NCBI RefSeq assembly: GCF_021462265.1
Contig: NZ_JAJONF010000012.1
Span: forward strand, 1-64,000
DNA length: 64,000 nucleotides
Reading direction: 5' to 3'
Origin: Streptomyces shenzhenensis
GTDB taxonomy: Bacteria; Actinomycetota; Actinomycetes; Streptomycetales; Streptomycetaceae
Part shown: positions 52,231 to 60,781 of the stretch, piece after piece
Layout of the letters: every line of letters begins with the position of its first letter
How positions within the stretch are numbered: position 1 is the stretch's first letter
The notes under the pieces: generated by a model
The model's input: the letters and a program-made list of their open reading frames with translations, nothing else
What the model was told of the DNA's origin: nothing
Database searches by the model: none
Translations under genes and position numbers: made by a program

Positions 52231-52578
52231 ATGAACGTCTTCCCCTATCTGGTCGCCGCCTGGATCTTCCTGACGGGCTGTTATGGCCTGGTCACCAGCC
52301 GGAACCTGATCCATGCCGTCGGCTGCCTCGCCGTGTGCCAGGCGTCGACGTACGTCCTGCTGCTCGCGGTCGGCTACCGCGACAACGGAACCGCACCCGT
52401 CTTCTCCGACCTCAAGCCGGGTACCCGGCCGCTGGTCGACCCGGTCGTGCAGGCCCTCGCCCTGACCGACGTGGTGGTCGGCGCCACCGTGACCGCGCTG
52501 CTGCTGGCGCTGGTCCTGCAGATCGCCAAGAGGCACGGCACGGTCGACCCCGACGAACTGACGGAGCTGCGCGGCTGA
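52231..52578 (+). CDS. mnhC: MnhC/NuoK-like subunit
   Basis: A 115-residue three-helix protein: LVAAWIFLTGCYGLVTSRNLIHAVGCLAVCQASTYVLLLAVGY and DPVVQALALTDVVVGATVTALLLALVLQI, matching MrpC/NuoK including the conserved DPxxQALxLTxVVxG segment. A GTG three bases upstream is an alternative start. It overlaps mnhD by TGATG. Confidence 0.9.
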   Translation: MNVFPYLVAAWIFLTGCYGLVTSRNLIHAVGCLAVCQASTYVLLLAVGYRDNGTAPVFSDLKPGTRPLVDPVVQALALTDVVVGATVTALLLALVLQIAKRHGTVDPDELTELRG

Positions 52579-54344
52579 TGCACCACCTGCTGCCGCTGCT
52601 CGTGGCCGTCCCGCTGCTCGGCGCCACCCTGCTGGTGGCCGCCGGCCGCCGACTGCCCCGGCTCGTCGCCGAGAGCCTGGCCTGCGCGGTCTGCGCGGGC
52701 ACCTGCGTCCTCGCCCTGGTCCTGCTGCTGAACTCCGCTGTGCCGATGACCGAGTGGGCGGGCGGCTGGCCGCCGGTCGGCGCGGAGAGCGTCGGAATCG
52801 TGCTCATCGGCGACGGGCCGGCCCTCGGCATGGCCGCCCTGGTCTCCCTGCTGACGCTGGCCGCCCTGGCGTACTCCTGGCGCTACTTCGCCGAGCCACC
52901 GCGCGGGCACGCGGGGTCGTACCCGGCACTGATACTGATCTTCCAGGCCGGGATGTGCGGGTTCGCGATCGCGGGCGACCTGTTCAACGCCTTCGTGTTC
53001 TTCGAGCTGATGAGCGTCGTCGCCTACGCGCTGACCGGCTACCGCATCGACGAGGCGAAGGCCGTGCAGGGCGCGCTCACCTTCGGTGTGGTCAACTCGC
53101 TCGGCGCGTACGGCATGCTGCTGGGCATCGGCCTGCTGTACGCCCGCACCGGCGAACTGGCCATGACGAAGATCGGCCGAGGTCTGGACGCGCACGGCCG
53201 CCCCGACGCCCTCGTCCTCGCCGCCTTCGTGCTGGTCCTCACCGCGCTGCTCGTGAAGGCGGCCGCCGCCCCCTTCCACTTCTGGCTCCCCGACGCGCAC
53301 GCGGTCGCGCCGACCCCGGTCTGCATGCTGCTGTCCGGGGTGATGGTCGAACTCGGCGCCTACGGTGTGTGGCGGGTGTACGGCACGGTGTTCGCCGGAC
53401 CCGGCGGCATCCCGGCGGCAGACCTGGAGCGGGCACTGGTCGTCCTCGGAGTGTGCACGGCCGGGCTCGGCGCGTTCATGTGCTGGCACCAGCGGCACAT
53501 CAAGCGGCTGCTCGCCTTCTCCACGATCGCGCACACCGGCCTGTTCCTCGTCGGCCTGGGCGTGCTCACCCCGGAGGGCGACGCCGGAGTCGCCCTGTAC
53601 CTCCTCGGGCACGCCGGGGTGAAGGCCGCCCTGTTCGCCTGCGCGGGCGTCCTCCTCGACCGGTATGGCACCGTCGACGAACGGGCACTGCACGGCCGGG
53701 CCCGTGAACTGCGCACGGTGGGGGTGCTGTTCGGGCTCGGCGGCCTGGCGCTCGCGGGGCTGCCGCCGTTCGGCACCGCGCTCGGCAAGTCGGTCGCCGA
53801 GGAGGCGGTGGGCGGCCCGCTGACCGTGCTCTACGTCGTCGTGTCGGCGGTCACGGCGGGTGCCGTACTGCGGGTGACGGCACGGGTCTTCCTGGGCCTC
53901 GGGGCCAGGCCGCCCCGGGGCGACGCGTACGAGACCACCGGGTCCGGGGAGGAGCCGGAGACCGAGGGCCGGCTCGGCCGGATCCCGGACACGATGACCG
54001 CCGTCCCCGCGGTGCTGCTGGCCGGGGCCCTCGCCGTCGGCGTCGCCCCGGGCCTTCCCCGGGCGCTGGCCCGGGCCCTCGCCCGCGCCGGGGCCGGGCC
54101 GGGCGGCGCTCCGGCCGCCGTCCACTGGACGGCGGCCGGAGTCCTGCTGGGCTGTCTCTCCACCCTCCTGGCCCTCGGGCTGGCCGGGCTCGCGGTCGCG
54201 CGGCCCGGCCTGCTCGCGGCGAAGGGCTGGGCGCTGCCGGTGCGCCACCTGCAGTCGGGGCACGTCGGCGACTACGTGGCCTGGCTGCTGGTCGGCGCCG
54301 CGGCACTGGGCGCGCTGGCCCTGCCCGGGGTGCTGGGCGGCTGA
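52578..54344 (+). CDS. mnhD: MnhD/NuoN-like proton-conducting antiporter subunit
   Basis: A 588-residue, about fourteen-helix subunit. FVFFELMSVVAYALTGYR holds the conserved Glu of the ion channel, LLVKAAAAPFHFWLPDAHAVAPTPVCMLLSGVMVELGAYG the conserved Lys and Pro, and LLAFSTIAHTGLFLVGLG the second Lys-region. It resembles MrpD/MbhH. As the only large antiporter-like subunit in the cluster it should carry proton or sodium movement. Confidence 0.93.
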   Translation: MHHLLPLLVAVPLLGATLLVAAGRRLPRLVAESLACAVCAGTCVLALVLLLNSAVPMTEWAGGWPPVGAESVGIVLIGDGPALGMAALVSLLTLAALAYSWRYFAEPPRGHAGSYPALILIFQAGMCGFAIAGDLFNAFVFFELMSVVAYALTGYRIDEAKAVQGALTFGVVNSLGAYGMLLGIGLLYARTGELAMTKIGRGLDAHGRPDALVLAAFVLVLTALLVKAAAAPFHFWLPDAHAVAPTPVCMLLSGVMVELGAYGVWRVYGTVFAGPGGIPAADLERALVVLGVCTAGLGAFMCWHQRHIKRLLAFSTIAHTGLFLVGLGVLTPEGDAGVALYLLGHAGVKAALFACAGVLLDRYGTVDERALHGRARELRTVGVLFGLGGLALAGLPPFGTALGKSVAEEAVGGPLTVLYVVVSAVTAGAVLRVTARVFLGLGARPPRGDAYETTGSGEEPETEGRLGRIPDTMTAVPAVLLAGALAVGVAPGLPRALARALARAGAGPGGAPAAVHWTAAGVLLGCLSTLLALGLAGLAVARPGLLAAKGWALPVRHLQSGHVGDYVAWLLVGAAALGALALPGVLGG

Positions 54345-54358
54345 TCAGGCGGCGTCGG

Positions 54359-55063
54359 TCAGATCGTCCCGTAGGACACGTGCACCTCCGTGAAGCCGAG
54401 GGAGTGCAGCAGGCCCTCCAGCATGTCGGTGGTGTTGGTCTCGGCCCGGGTGGTCAGTCCGCTGTCCTTGGCCGCGGTGTCGATGTGCTTCACGGCCAGC
54501 TTCTGCACCGCCTGCTCGCTGTTGGGGTTGTCGGAGAACAGGTCACCGAGCCGGTCGAGCAGACCGCGCTGCTTGGACACGGCGTAGGAGTGGTCGGGGT
54601 CCAGGGTCGCCTTGCCGAGCTGGGCGTGCGGCAGCCGGATGGTGGCCTCGGTGCGGTCGCCGTTGACCGTCACGTCCTTCTGGGCGATCTGACCGAGATC
54701 GACATACGCCTCGACGGTCCCCGCCCCGACGTACAGGGTGCGGCTGCCGCGGATCGCGCTGGGCAAGTACTTGGCGTCCTTCTCCAGGTCCACGACGACC
54801 TGGAAGTTGCCGGAGGCCGCGTCGTAACGGCTCATGTCCTGGATGGACTTGAGCAGCGCCGGGCCGGTGTTGTCGCGGGTCTCCGTGCCGAACAGGTCCT
54901 TGATCCCGGGCAGCACCGCCAGTTTGATCCCGGCGAACAGCACCACGAGCACCAGCACCAACGCGGTGACCAGTTTCGCCCAGCCGGGCATGCGCCGGGG
55001 CCGGGCCGTGACGGGAGCCTCCGGTACGGAGCTCGCCTTGCTCTCCTTGGTGGAACTCGCCAT
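54359..55063 (-). CDS. DUF4230-family membrane-anchored protein
   Basis: A 234-residue protein with one N-terminal transmembrane helix (LVTALVLVLVVLFAGIKLAVLPG, about residues 31-53) after a basic tail. The outer domain FQVVVDLEKDAKYLPSAIRG, LYVGAGTVEAYVDLGQIAQK, IRLPHAQLGKATLDPDHSYA and the C-terminal LLHSLGFTEVHVSY follow the DUF4230 pattern. Function unknown. AAAGGAGGA gives a strong ribosome site for ATG 55063. It converges with mnhD. Confidence 0.85.
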   Translation of the reverse strand: MASSTKESKASSVPEAPVTARPRRMPGWAKLVTALVLVLVVLFAGIKLAVLPGIKDLFGTETRDNTGPALLKSIQDMSRYDAASGNFQVVVDLEKDAKYLPSAIRGSRTLYVGAGTVEAYVDLGQIAQKDVTVNGDRTEATIRLPHAQLGKATLDPDHSYAVSKQRGLLDRLGDLFSDNPNSEQAVQKLAVKHIDTAAKDSGLTTRAETNTTDMLEGLLHSLGFTEVHVSYGTI

Positions 55064-55225
55064 GTGACGGTCCTCCTTTCCAACGACACGCATGCCCGCC
55101 AAAACCCCTGCCAGACCGTGCTGTCGGCGGATTGAGACACCTGAGGCAGGATTGATACACGCGGTGGCGTGACGCGCCCGGCGGGCTCGCGGGCGGGGCG
55201 CCCACCGCCCCGCCCGGAAGGCCGG

Positions 55226-56038
55226 TCAGGACCGTGCGGCCAGCTCCGCGATCCGGCGCGCCGACGCCGAACCCGGGTCCGCGGTGACGAGGACGACCTC
55301 CTGGTCGTCCTCCGGTACCAGCAGGACGTCGCAGTTCAGCCGCAGCCGGCCCAGTTCCGGATGGTCGACGACCTTGGCGCGGTGTCCCGGGGCGTGCACC
55401 GGATGGGTGGTCCAGATCCGCCGGAACTCCTCGCTCCCGGCGCGCAACTCGCCCAGCAGAGAGGTGAGACGCGCGTCGGCCGGATAGCGCTCGGCGGCCC
55501 GCCGCAGCCGGGCCACCACGATGTGCCCGAACTCCTCGGCGCTGGAGCTCTCGTACATCCGCCCCTGGCCGAGGAAACGCCGGCGTGCCAGGTTGGTCGT
55601 GCCGTCTCCCAGGTCGCCGCCGAGCAGCAGCTGGGCGAGGGGGTTCCAGGCCACGAGGCCGTAGGCCGCGTCGGTGACGATCGCCGCGGTGTCGGGCAGC
55701 CGCTCCAGCATCCGCGCGACGTGCGGGCGCACCTGCCGGACGGCCAGGGTGCCGGGCGGTGGCGCGGCCGAGCCGGCCAGCCGGAAGAGGTGGCTGCGCT
55801 CGGCGGGGGCCAGCCGCAGCGCCCCGGCCAGGGCGTCCAGGACGCGCGGAGAGGGGCGGGGAGCGCGGGCCTGCTCCAGGCGGACGTAGTAGTCGACGGA
55901 GATGTGGGCCAGCCCGGCGACCTCCTCGCGGCGCAGCCCGGGGGTACGGCGGTCGGTGCCCGGCGGCAGCCCCACCGACTGCGGGCGCAGCCCCGCCCGG
56001 CGCTCGCGCAGGAAGCGGGCCAGTTCCTGCCTCGCCAT
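55226..56038 (-). CDS. XRE/MmyB-like transcriptional regulator
   Basis: A 270-residue regulator. The helix-turn-helix is in RRTPGLRREEVAGLAHISVDYYVRLEQARAPRPS (about residues 30-63); the C-terminal part (VTDAAYGLVAWNPLAQLLLGG; GHRAKVVDHPELGRLRLNCDVLLVPEDDQEVVL) is the MmyB ligand-binding domain thought to bind fatty-acid-like molecules. It is divergent from the SDR at 56116, its probable target; such regulator-SDR pairs are common in Streptomyces. Confidence 0.9.
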   Translation of the reverse strand: MARQELARFLRERRAGLRPQSVGLPPGTDRRTPGLRREEVAGLAHISVDYYVRLEQARAPRPSPRVLDALAGALRLAPAERSHLFRLAGSAAPPPGTLAVRQVRPHVARMLERLPDTAAIVTDAAYGLVAWNPLAQLLLGGDLGDGTTNLARRRFLGQGRMYESSSAEEFGHIVVARLRRAAERYPADARLTSLLGELRAGSEEFRRIWTTHPVHAPGHRAKVVDHPELGRLRLNCDVLLVPEDDQEVVLVTADPGSASARRIAELAARS

Positions 56039-56115
56039 GCCGTCGTCGCCTCCTCGTTCCGCCTGGTACAGGTGGTCCCTGGCAGGGCGGACGCGGCCGG
56101 GGGACCGTGGCTGTC

Positions 56116-56832
56116 ATGAACGATCGCACAGCACTCGTCACCGGTGCCAACAAGGGCATCGGCTTCCACGTCGCCAGGCTGCTGGCCGAGCGGGGTTTCC
56201 TCGTCCACGTCGGTTCGCGGGCCGCCGAGCGCGGCGAGCGCGCCGTGGCGGAGATCGGCGGCAACGCTCGGCTCCTCGTACTGGACGTCACGGACCCCGG
56301 CAGCGTCGAGCGGGCCGCGGCCCGCGTCGGCCGTCTCGACGTCCTGGTCAACAACGCCGGTGTCCAGCCGGTCACCGGCACCCCCTCCGAGACCGGCGTC
56401 GACGGCTTCCGGCAGACGTACGAGGCCAATGTCTTCGGCGTCGCCACGGTCACCAACGCCTTCCTGCCCGCCCTGCGCCGCTCCCCCCACCCGCGCGTCG
56501 TGAACGTCTCAAGCGGCACCGCGTCGCTCACCTGGAGTACCCGGCCCAACCCGCAGTTCGCCGAGGGCGTCCCCCGGTCCGCCGCCTACCGCACCTCCAA
56601 GGCCGCGCTGAACGCGCTGACCGTCCTGTACGCCCAGGAACTGGCCGACGACGGGATCAAGGTGAACGCCCTCGCCCCGGGGCGGCGGGCGACCGACCTG
56701 GTGCCGGGTGCGGCCGCCGGGGGCGGCGACCCGGCCGAGGGCGCGCAGGGTGTCGTACGGCTGGCGCTGCTGCCCGACGACGGCCCCACCGGCGGGTTCT
56801 TCTCCTGGGACGGCACACCCGTGCCGTGGTGA
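56116..56832 (+). CDS. SDR-family oxidoreductase
   Basis: A 238-residue carbonyl-reductase-like SDR: ALVTGANKGIGFHVARLL, LDVLVNNAGVQPVTG, VVNVSSGTASLTW, YRTSKAALNALTVLYA (YxxxK) and GFFSWDGTPVPW. TGANKGIG is typical of the carbonyl reductase branch. Divergent from the MmyB-like regulator with a 77-bp gap, it is probably induced through that protein. The 240 bp after it hold no gene. Confidence 0.9.
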   Translation: MNDRTALVTGANKGIGFHVARLLAERGFLVHVGSRAAERGERAVAEIGGNARLLVLDVTDPGSVERAAARVGRLDVLVNNAGVQPVTGTPSETGVDGFRQTYEANVFGVATVTNAFLPALRRSPHPRVVNVSSGTASLTWSTRPNPQFAEGVPRSAAYRTSKAALNALTVLYAQELADDGIKVNALAPGRRATDLVPGAAAGGGDPAEGAQGVVRLALLPDDGPTGGFFSWDGTPVPW

Positions 56833-57072
56833 GAGCGGCGCGGTCCGCAGCCTGAGCCCGTAGCCCGCCGTGCGAGCCTCTCGTGGCGTGTGACCGGTCA
56901 CGTCGAGCGCGGCCAGGTCCTCATCAATCCCGCCGCCTCCTCGCGGGGGACGAGGGCGGCCGGGCACCCCGCTCTTCGAGAGCTCGCGGTCCGCGGGGGC
57001 GGGCGGACCGTCGGCGCCGGGCGGTACGAGAATCCTGCCGGAGTTCCGCAGGCGACCAGGGTGACAACGGTG

Positions 57073-57465
57073 TCACAAGGTGCCGGACGTGGCCTCGGGC
57101 TGGCCCAGGGCCGCGTCCAGCGTCGTCCTGGGCGGCAGCAGCCGCGACAGCCCGGTCACCTTCAGCACCCGCAGGGTCAGCGGGTGCGCGCAGACCAGCT
57201 GGAGCTGTCCGCCGCGCTCCAGCACCCGGCTGCGCGCCCGGTACAGCAGCCGCAGCCCCGAGCAGTCGAAGAACTCGACAGGCAGCAGGTCGATCACCAC
57301 GCGGGCGTTCGTCTGGCCGGTCACCCGGTCCAGGTGGGGTGCGATCTCCGTGGCCGCGGCGATGTCGATCTCCCCCCGCAGCTCCAGCACCGTGTGGCCG
57401 CGGTCCTGATGGATGCGCAGGTGCCGGGAGAGCGGAGCGGGATCCTGCCGGGGTTCCTGGCGCAC
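57073..57465 (-). CDS. STAS-domain anti-sigma factor antagonist
   Basis: A 130-residue STAS protein: LELRGEIDIAAATEIAPHLD, VVIDLLPVEFFDCSGLRLLY with the phosphorylatable Ser69, then GQLQLVCAHPLTLRVLKVTGL. It would bind an anti-sigma kinase and be switched by phosphorylation of Ser69 in the partner-switch that governs stress or developmental sigma factors. I chose GTG 57465 because GGGAGGTG lies 8 nt upstream; earlier GTG 57483 is possible. No anti-sigma kinase gene is adjacent. Confidence 0.85.
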   Translation of the reverse strand: MRQEPRQDPAPLSRHLRIHQDRGHTVLELRGEIDIAAATEIAPHLDRVTGQTNARVVIDLLPVEFFDCSGLRLLYRARSRVLERGGQLQLVCAHPLTLRVLKVTGLSRLLPPRTTLDAALGQPEATSGTL

Positions 57466-57636
57466 GACGACATCACCTCCCACCCCTGCCGGTTCAATTC
57501 CGTTCCCCGCCTTGCAAGTTACCCTCGATGGAGGGAATTTGAGCATGTTCGATTGACATATGTCTGCTGCTTCGGCCCGCCATTTTCTGTGGCGTGCGCG
57601 ACAGTCGGGGAACCGGCACGTGAGAGCGCTGCTCTG

Positions 57637-58065
57637 CTAGGAGAGCGCGTGCCACGCCTTGCTCAGTGCCAGGCGGAACTGTTCCTCCTGGTGTGCGGTG
57701 AGTTCGCGGACCATCCGCTCCTCCAGTTCCCGCACCGGGCCGGCGACCCCGGCGAGCAGTTCGCGCCCGGCGTCGGTCAGCAGGATCAGCAGCTCGCGCC
57801 GGTTGCGCGGATTGCGCTCCCGCCGGATCAGCCCACGCGCCTCCAGCGACCGTACGAGGTCGGCCATCGACTGGGCGGTCACGAACGAGTCCCGGGCCAA
57901 CTGGGCCGCCGACAGGCCGTCATGGCGCTCCAGGACGGTCAGGGCCGTGTACTGCAGCGCGGTGATCCCGGCGGGCCTCACCAGCTCGTCCAGGTGTGAG
58001 CGCACCACCAGCTCCACCTGCTTGATCATGTACAGCAGTGAGGGGCGTGTCTTTGTACCGACCAT
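57637..58065 (-). CDS. MarR-family regulator of the adjacent aldehyde/alcohol dehydrogenase operon
   Basis: A 142-residue winged-helix protein: GITALQYTALTVLERHDGLSAAQLARDSFVTAQSMADLVRSLEARGLIRRERNPRNRRELLILLTDAGREL. TAGGGT lies 6 nt before ATG 58065, so it is probably leaderless. It is divergent from the aldehyde dehydrogenase gene, with two perfect palindromes between, the usual arrangement for a repressor relieved by an aromatic or aldehyde ligand. Confidence 0.92.
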   Translation of the reverse strand: MVGTKTRPSLLYMIKQVELVVRSHLDELVRPAGITALQYTALTVLERHDGLSAAQLARDSFVTAQSMADLVRSLEARGLIRRERNPRNRRELLILLTDAGRELLAGVAGPVRELEERMVRELTAHQEEQFRLALSKAWHALS

Positions 58066-58084
58066 GCGTTCACCCTAGACCATT

Positions 58085-58145
58085 GACAGGAATCCTGTCT
58101 GTGGTGAGACTGCGGATCAGCGGCAAGACCAACAGGAATCCTGTT
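58085..58145. promoter_or_regulatory. Twin perfect palindromes between marR and the aldehyde dehydrogenase gene
   Basis: GACAGGA-A-TCCTGTC (58085-58099) and AACAGGA-A-TCCTGTT (58131-58145) share the core ACAGGAATCCTGT, with centres 46 bp apart. One lies at the marR promoter and the other 37 bp before the dehydrogenase start. They are very probably binding sites of the adjacent MarR protein. Confidence 0.75.
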
Positions 58146-58181
58146 TGTTGAAAGCTAAGTGATCGACGCTGGGAGTGGGCA

Positions 58182-59639
58182 ATGACGACCACCTTCGAGG
58201 CCGGACCGGGGCAGCTGTTCATCGGTGGACAGTGGCGGGAGGCCGCCGACGGGGCCCGGACGGAGGTGACCGACCCCGCCACCGGCCAGGTGATCACCAC
58301 CGTCGCGGAGGCCGGGGCCGCCGACGTCGACGCCGCCGTGCGCGCCGCCCGCGAGACCTTCGACGCGGGGGAGTGGCCGGGGCTCAGCGGCCGGGAGCGC
58401 GGCCGTGTGCTGCACCGCGTCGCCGAGCTGATCCGGGAGAACGCCGCGGACATAGCCGCCCTGGAGAGCCTGGACGTCGGCAAGCCCATCACGCTCGCCG
58501 GGGCCGTCGACGTCACCAACGCGGCTAACGACTACGAGCACTTCGCGGCCCTCGCCCACTCCCTGGACGGCGCCGTCCGTGACGTCCCGCTCAACGCCCT
58601 CGCCTACACCCGCCGTGAACCCCTCGGTGTCGTCGCGGCCATCACCCCCTTCAACTTCCCGCTGATCCTGGCCGGTTCGAAGATCGGACCGGCCCTCGCC
58701 GCCGGCAACACGGTCGTCCACAAACCCGCCGACGAGACCCCGCTCAGCGCCCTCTACATGGCCGGCCTCTTCCAGAAGGCCGGCGTCCCCGACGGAGTCG
58801 TCAACGTCGTCACCGGCGCCGGACCGGTCGCCGGCGAGGCCCTGCTGCGCCACCCGGGCGTCGACAAGGTCGCCTTCACCGGCTCCACCGCCATCGGGCG
58901 GCACGTCGCGAGCACGGCCGGTCAGGCGCTCAAGCCGGTCACCATGGAACTCGGCGGCAACGCGGCCCACCTCGTCTTCCAGGACGCCGACCTGGACAAG
59001 GCCGTCGGCGCGGTCATCAAGGCCTTCGTCTTCAACACCGGCCAGTTCTGCATGGGCGGCCCGCGTCTCCTGGTGGCCCGCCCGGTCTACGCCACCCTGC
59101 TCCGCATCCTCGCCGAGGCCGTCCCCGCCGTCCCGGTCGGCGACCCGCGCGACCCGGCCACCGCGGTCGGCCCGATGGCGGGGGAGAAGCACCTGCGCAA
59201 GGTCGAGGAGTACGTCGCACTGGCCCGCGAGGAAGGGGGCCGCGTCGTCTGCGGCGGCGAACGCCTCGACCTGAACGGCGGCCACTACTACAAGCCGACC
59301 GTCATCGCCGACCTGCCAGGCGACTCCCGCGTGATCCAGGACGAGATCTTCGGTCCCGTCCTCACCGTGCAGCCCTTCGACTCCGAGGACGAGGCCGTCG
59401 CCCTCGCCAACTCCACGCCGTACGGCCTCGCTTCGGGCATCCAGACCGGCAACCTGGCCCGCGCCCACCGTGTCGCCGCCCGCCTCCAGGCCGGCATCGT
59501 CTGGGTCAACGACTGGGCGATGCTCGACCCCGCCGTCCCCTTCGGCGGCGTCAAGGCCTCCGGCTTCGGCCGCGAGTACGGCCCCGAGTCCCTCACCGCC
59601 TACAGCAAGGTCAAGTCCGTCGTCGTCTCGCTCGACTGA
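58182..59639 (+). CDS. NAD(P)-dependent aldehyde dehydrogenase
   Basis: A 485-residue ALDH. Cofactor segment ITPFNFPLILAGSKIGPALAAGN, then FTGSTAIGRHV, catalytic base Glu256 (MELGGNAAH) and nucleophile Cys290 (FNTGQFCMGG), and the C-terminal PFGGVKASGFGREYG are all intact. It resembles betaine/benzaldehyde/phenylacetaldehyde dehydrogenases and should turn an aldehyde into its acid. The zinc alcohol dehydrogenase 25 bp downstream could supply the aldehyde. Confidence 0.93.
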   Translation: MTTTFEAGPGQLFIGGQWREAADGARTEVTDPATGQVITTVAEAGAADVDAAVRAARETFDAGEWPGLSGRERGRVLHRVAELIRENAADIAALESLDVGKPITLAGAVDVTNAANDYEHFAALAHSLDGAVRDVPLNALAYTRREPLGVVAAITPFNFPLILAGSKIGPALAAGNTVVHKPADETPLSALYMAGLFQKAGVPDGVVNVVTGAGPVAGEALLRHPGVDKVAFTGSTAIGRHVASTAGQALKPVTMELGGNAAHLVFQDADLDKAVGAVIKAFVFNTGQFCMGGPRLLVARPVYATLLRILAEAVPAVPVGDPRDPATAVGPMAGEKHLRKVEEYVALAREEGGRVVCGGERLDLNGGHYYKPTVIADLPGDSRVIQDEIFGPVLTVQPFDSEDEAVALANSTPYGLASGIQTGNLARAHRVAARLQAGIVWVNDWAMLDPAVPFGGVKASGFGREYGPESLTAYSKVKSVVVSLD

Positions 59640-59664
59640 GCCCAGCAGACCAGGAGTTCGTACG

Positions 59665-60771
59665 ATGTCCTTCACCACCCGGGCCGCCGTGGTCGAGTCC
59701 GGCGGCGCGCCCTTCACCCTCAGCGACGTCGAACTCGACGCGCCGGGGCCGTACGAGGCGCTCGTCGGCATGGTGGCCACCGGTCTGTGTCACACCGACC
59801 TCAGCGTGGCGAGCGGCGGGCTGCCCTTCCCGCTGCCCGGAGTCCTGGGCCACGAGGGCGCCGGCGTGGTCGAGGCCGTGGGCTCCGCCGTCACCGGCGT
59901 GGCTCCCGGCGACCACGTCGTGCTGTCCTTCACCTCCTGCGGCACCTGCCGCAACTGCCACGGCGGCCACCCCGCCTACTGCACCACCTGGCTGCCGCTC
60001 AACCTCATCGGCGGCCGGCGCGCCGACGGCACCGCCACCGTCAGCCGGGACGGCAAGCCGCTCGGCGGCCACTTCTTCGGCCAGTCCTCCTTCGCCGAGC
60101 GGGCGTTGGTGGCCGAGCGCAGCCTGGTCAAGGTCGACCCGGACGTGCCGCTGGAGTCGATCGCCCCGCTCGGCTGCGGGGTGCAGACCGGGGTCGGCGC
60201 CGTCTGGAACGTCCTGGAACCGGCCGCCGGCAGCACGATCGTCGTCCTCGGCGCCGGAGCGGTCGGCCTGTCGGCCGTCATGGCCGCCGCGCTCACCCCC
60301 GCCACCACGATCATCGCCGTCGACCGGCTGGCCGGACGGCTGGAGCTGGCACGGGAGGTGGGCGCCACCCACACCGTCGACGCGACCCGCGAGGACGTGC
60401 CCGAGGCCGTCCGGCGCCTCACCCGGGGAGCCGGCGCCGACGGCGTCGTGGAGACCACCGGCAACGTCGGTGTCCTCCGCCAGGGCGTCGACGCGCTGGC
60501 CGCCCGCGGCACCCTGGTCGTCGTCGGCGCCCCGCCCTTCGGCACCGAAGTCCCCCTGGACGTCAACGGACTGCTGGCCGGCAAGCGGATCGTGGGCCTG
60601 ACCCTCGGCGACGCCGAGACCCAGGCCTTCATCCCGGCCCTGGTCCGGCTGGTCCGCGAGGGGCGACTGCCGCTGCACCGGCTGATCAGCACTTATCCGT
60701 TCGCCGAGATCGACCGGGCGGTGCGGGACATGAGCACGGGCAGGGCGGTCAAGCCCGTGCTCGTCTTCTGA
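59665..60771 (+). CDS. Zinc-dependent (aryl-)alcohol dehydrogenase
   Basis: A 368-residue class III-like MDR enzyme. TGLCHTDLSV and GVLGHEGAGVVEAVG give catalytic zinc ligands, CGTCRNCHGGHPAYC the structural zinc cysteines, and VVLGAGAVGLSAVMA the NAD site. It resembles benzyl/aryl-alcohol dehydrogenases. With the preceding ALDH it forms an alcohol-to-acid module under MarR control. CAGGAG precedes ATG 59665. Confidence 0.93.
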   Translation: MSFTTRAAVVESGGAPFTLSDVELDAPGPYEALVGMVATGLCHTDLSVASGGLPFPLPGVLGHEGAGVVEAVGSAVTGVAPGDHVVLSFTSCGTCRNCHGGHPAYCTTWLPLNLIGGRRADGTATVSRDGKPLGGHFFGQSSFAERALVAERSLVKVDPDVPLESIAPLGCGVQTGVGAVWNVLEPAAGSTIVVLGAGAVGLSAVMAAALTPATTIIAVDRLAGRLELAREVGATHTVDATREDVPEAVRRLTRGAGADGVVETTGNVGVLRQGVDALAARGTLVVVGAPPFGTEVPLDVNGLLAGKRIVGLTLGDAETQAFIPALVRLVREGRLPLHRLISTYPFAEIDRAVRDMSTGRAVKPVLVF

Positions 60772-60781
60772 CCCGCGCGGA

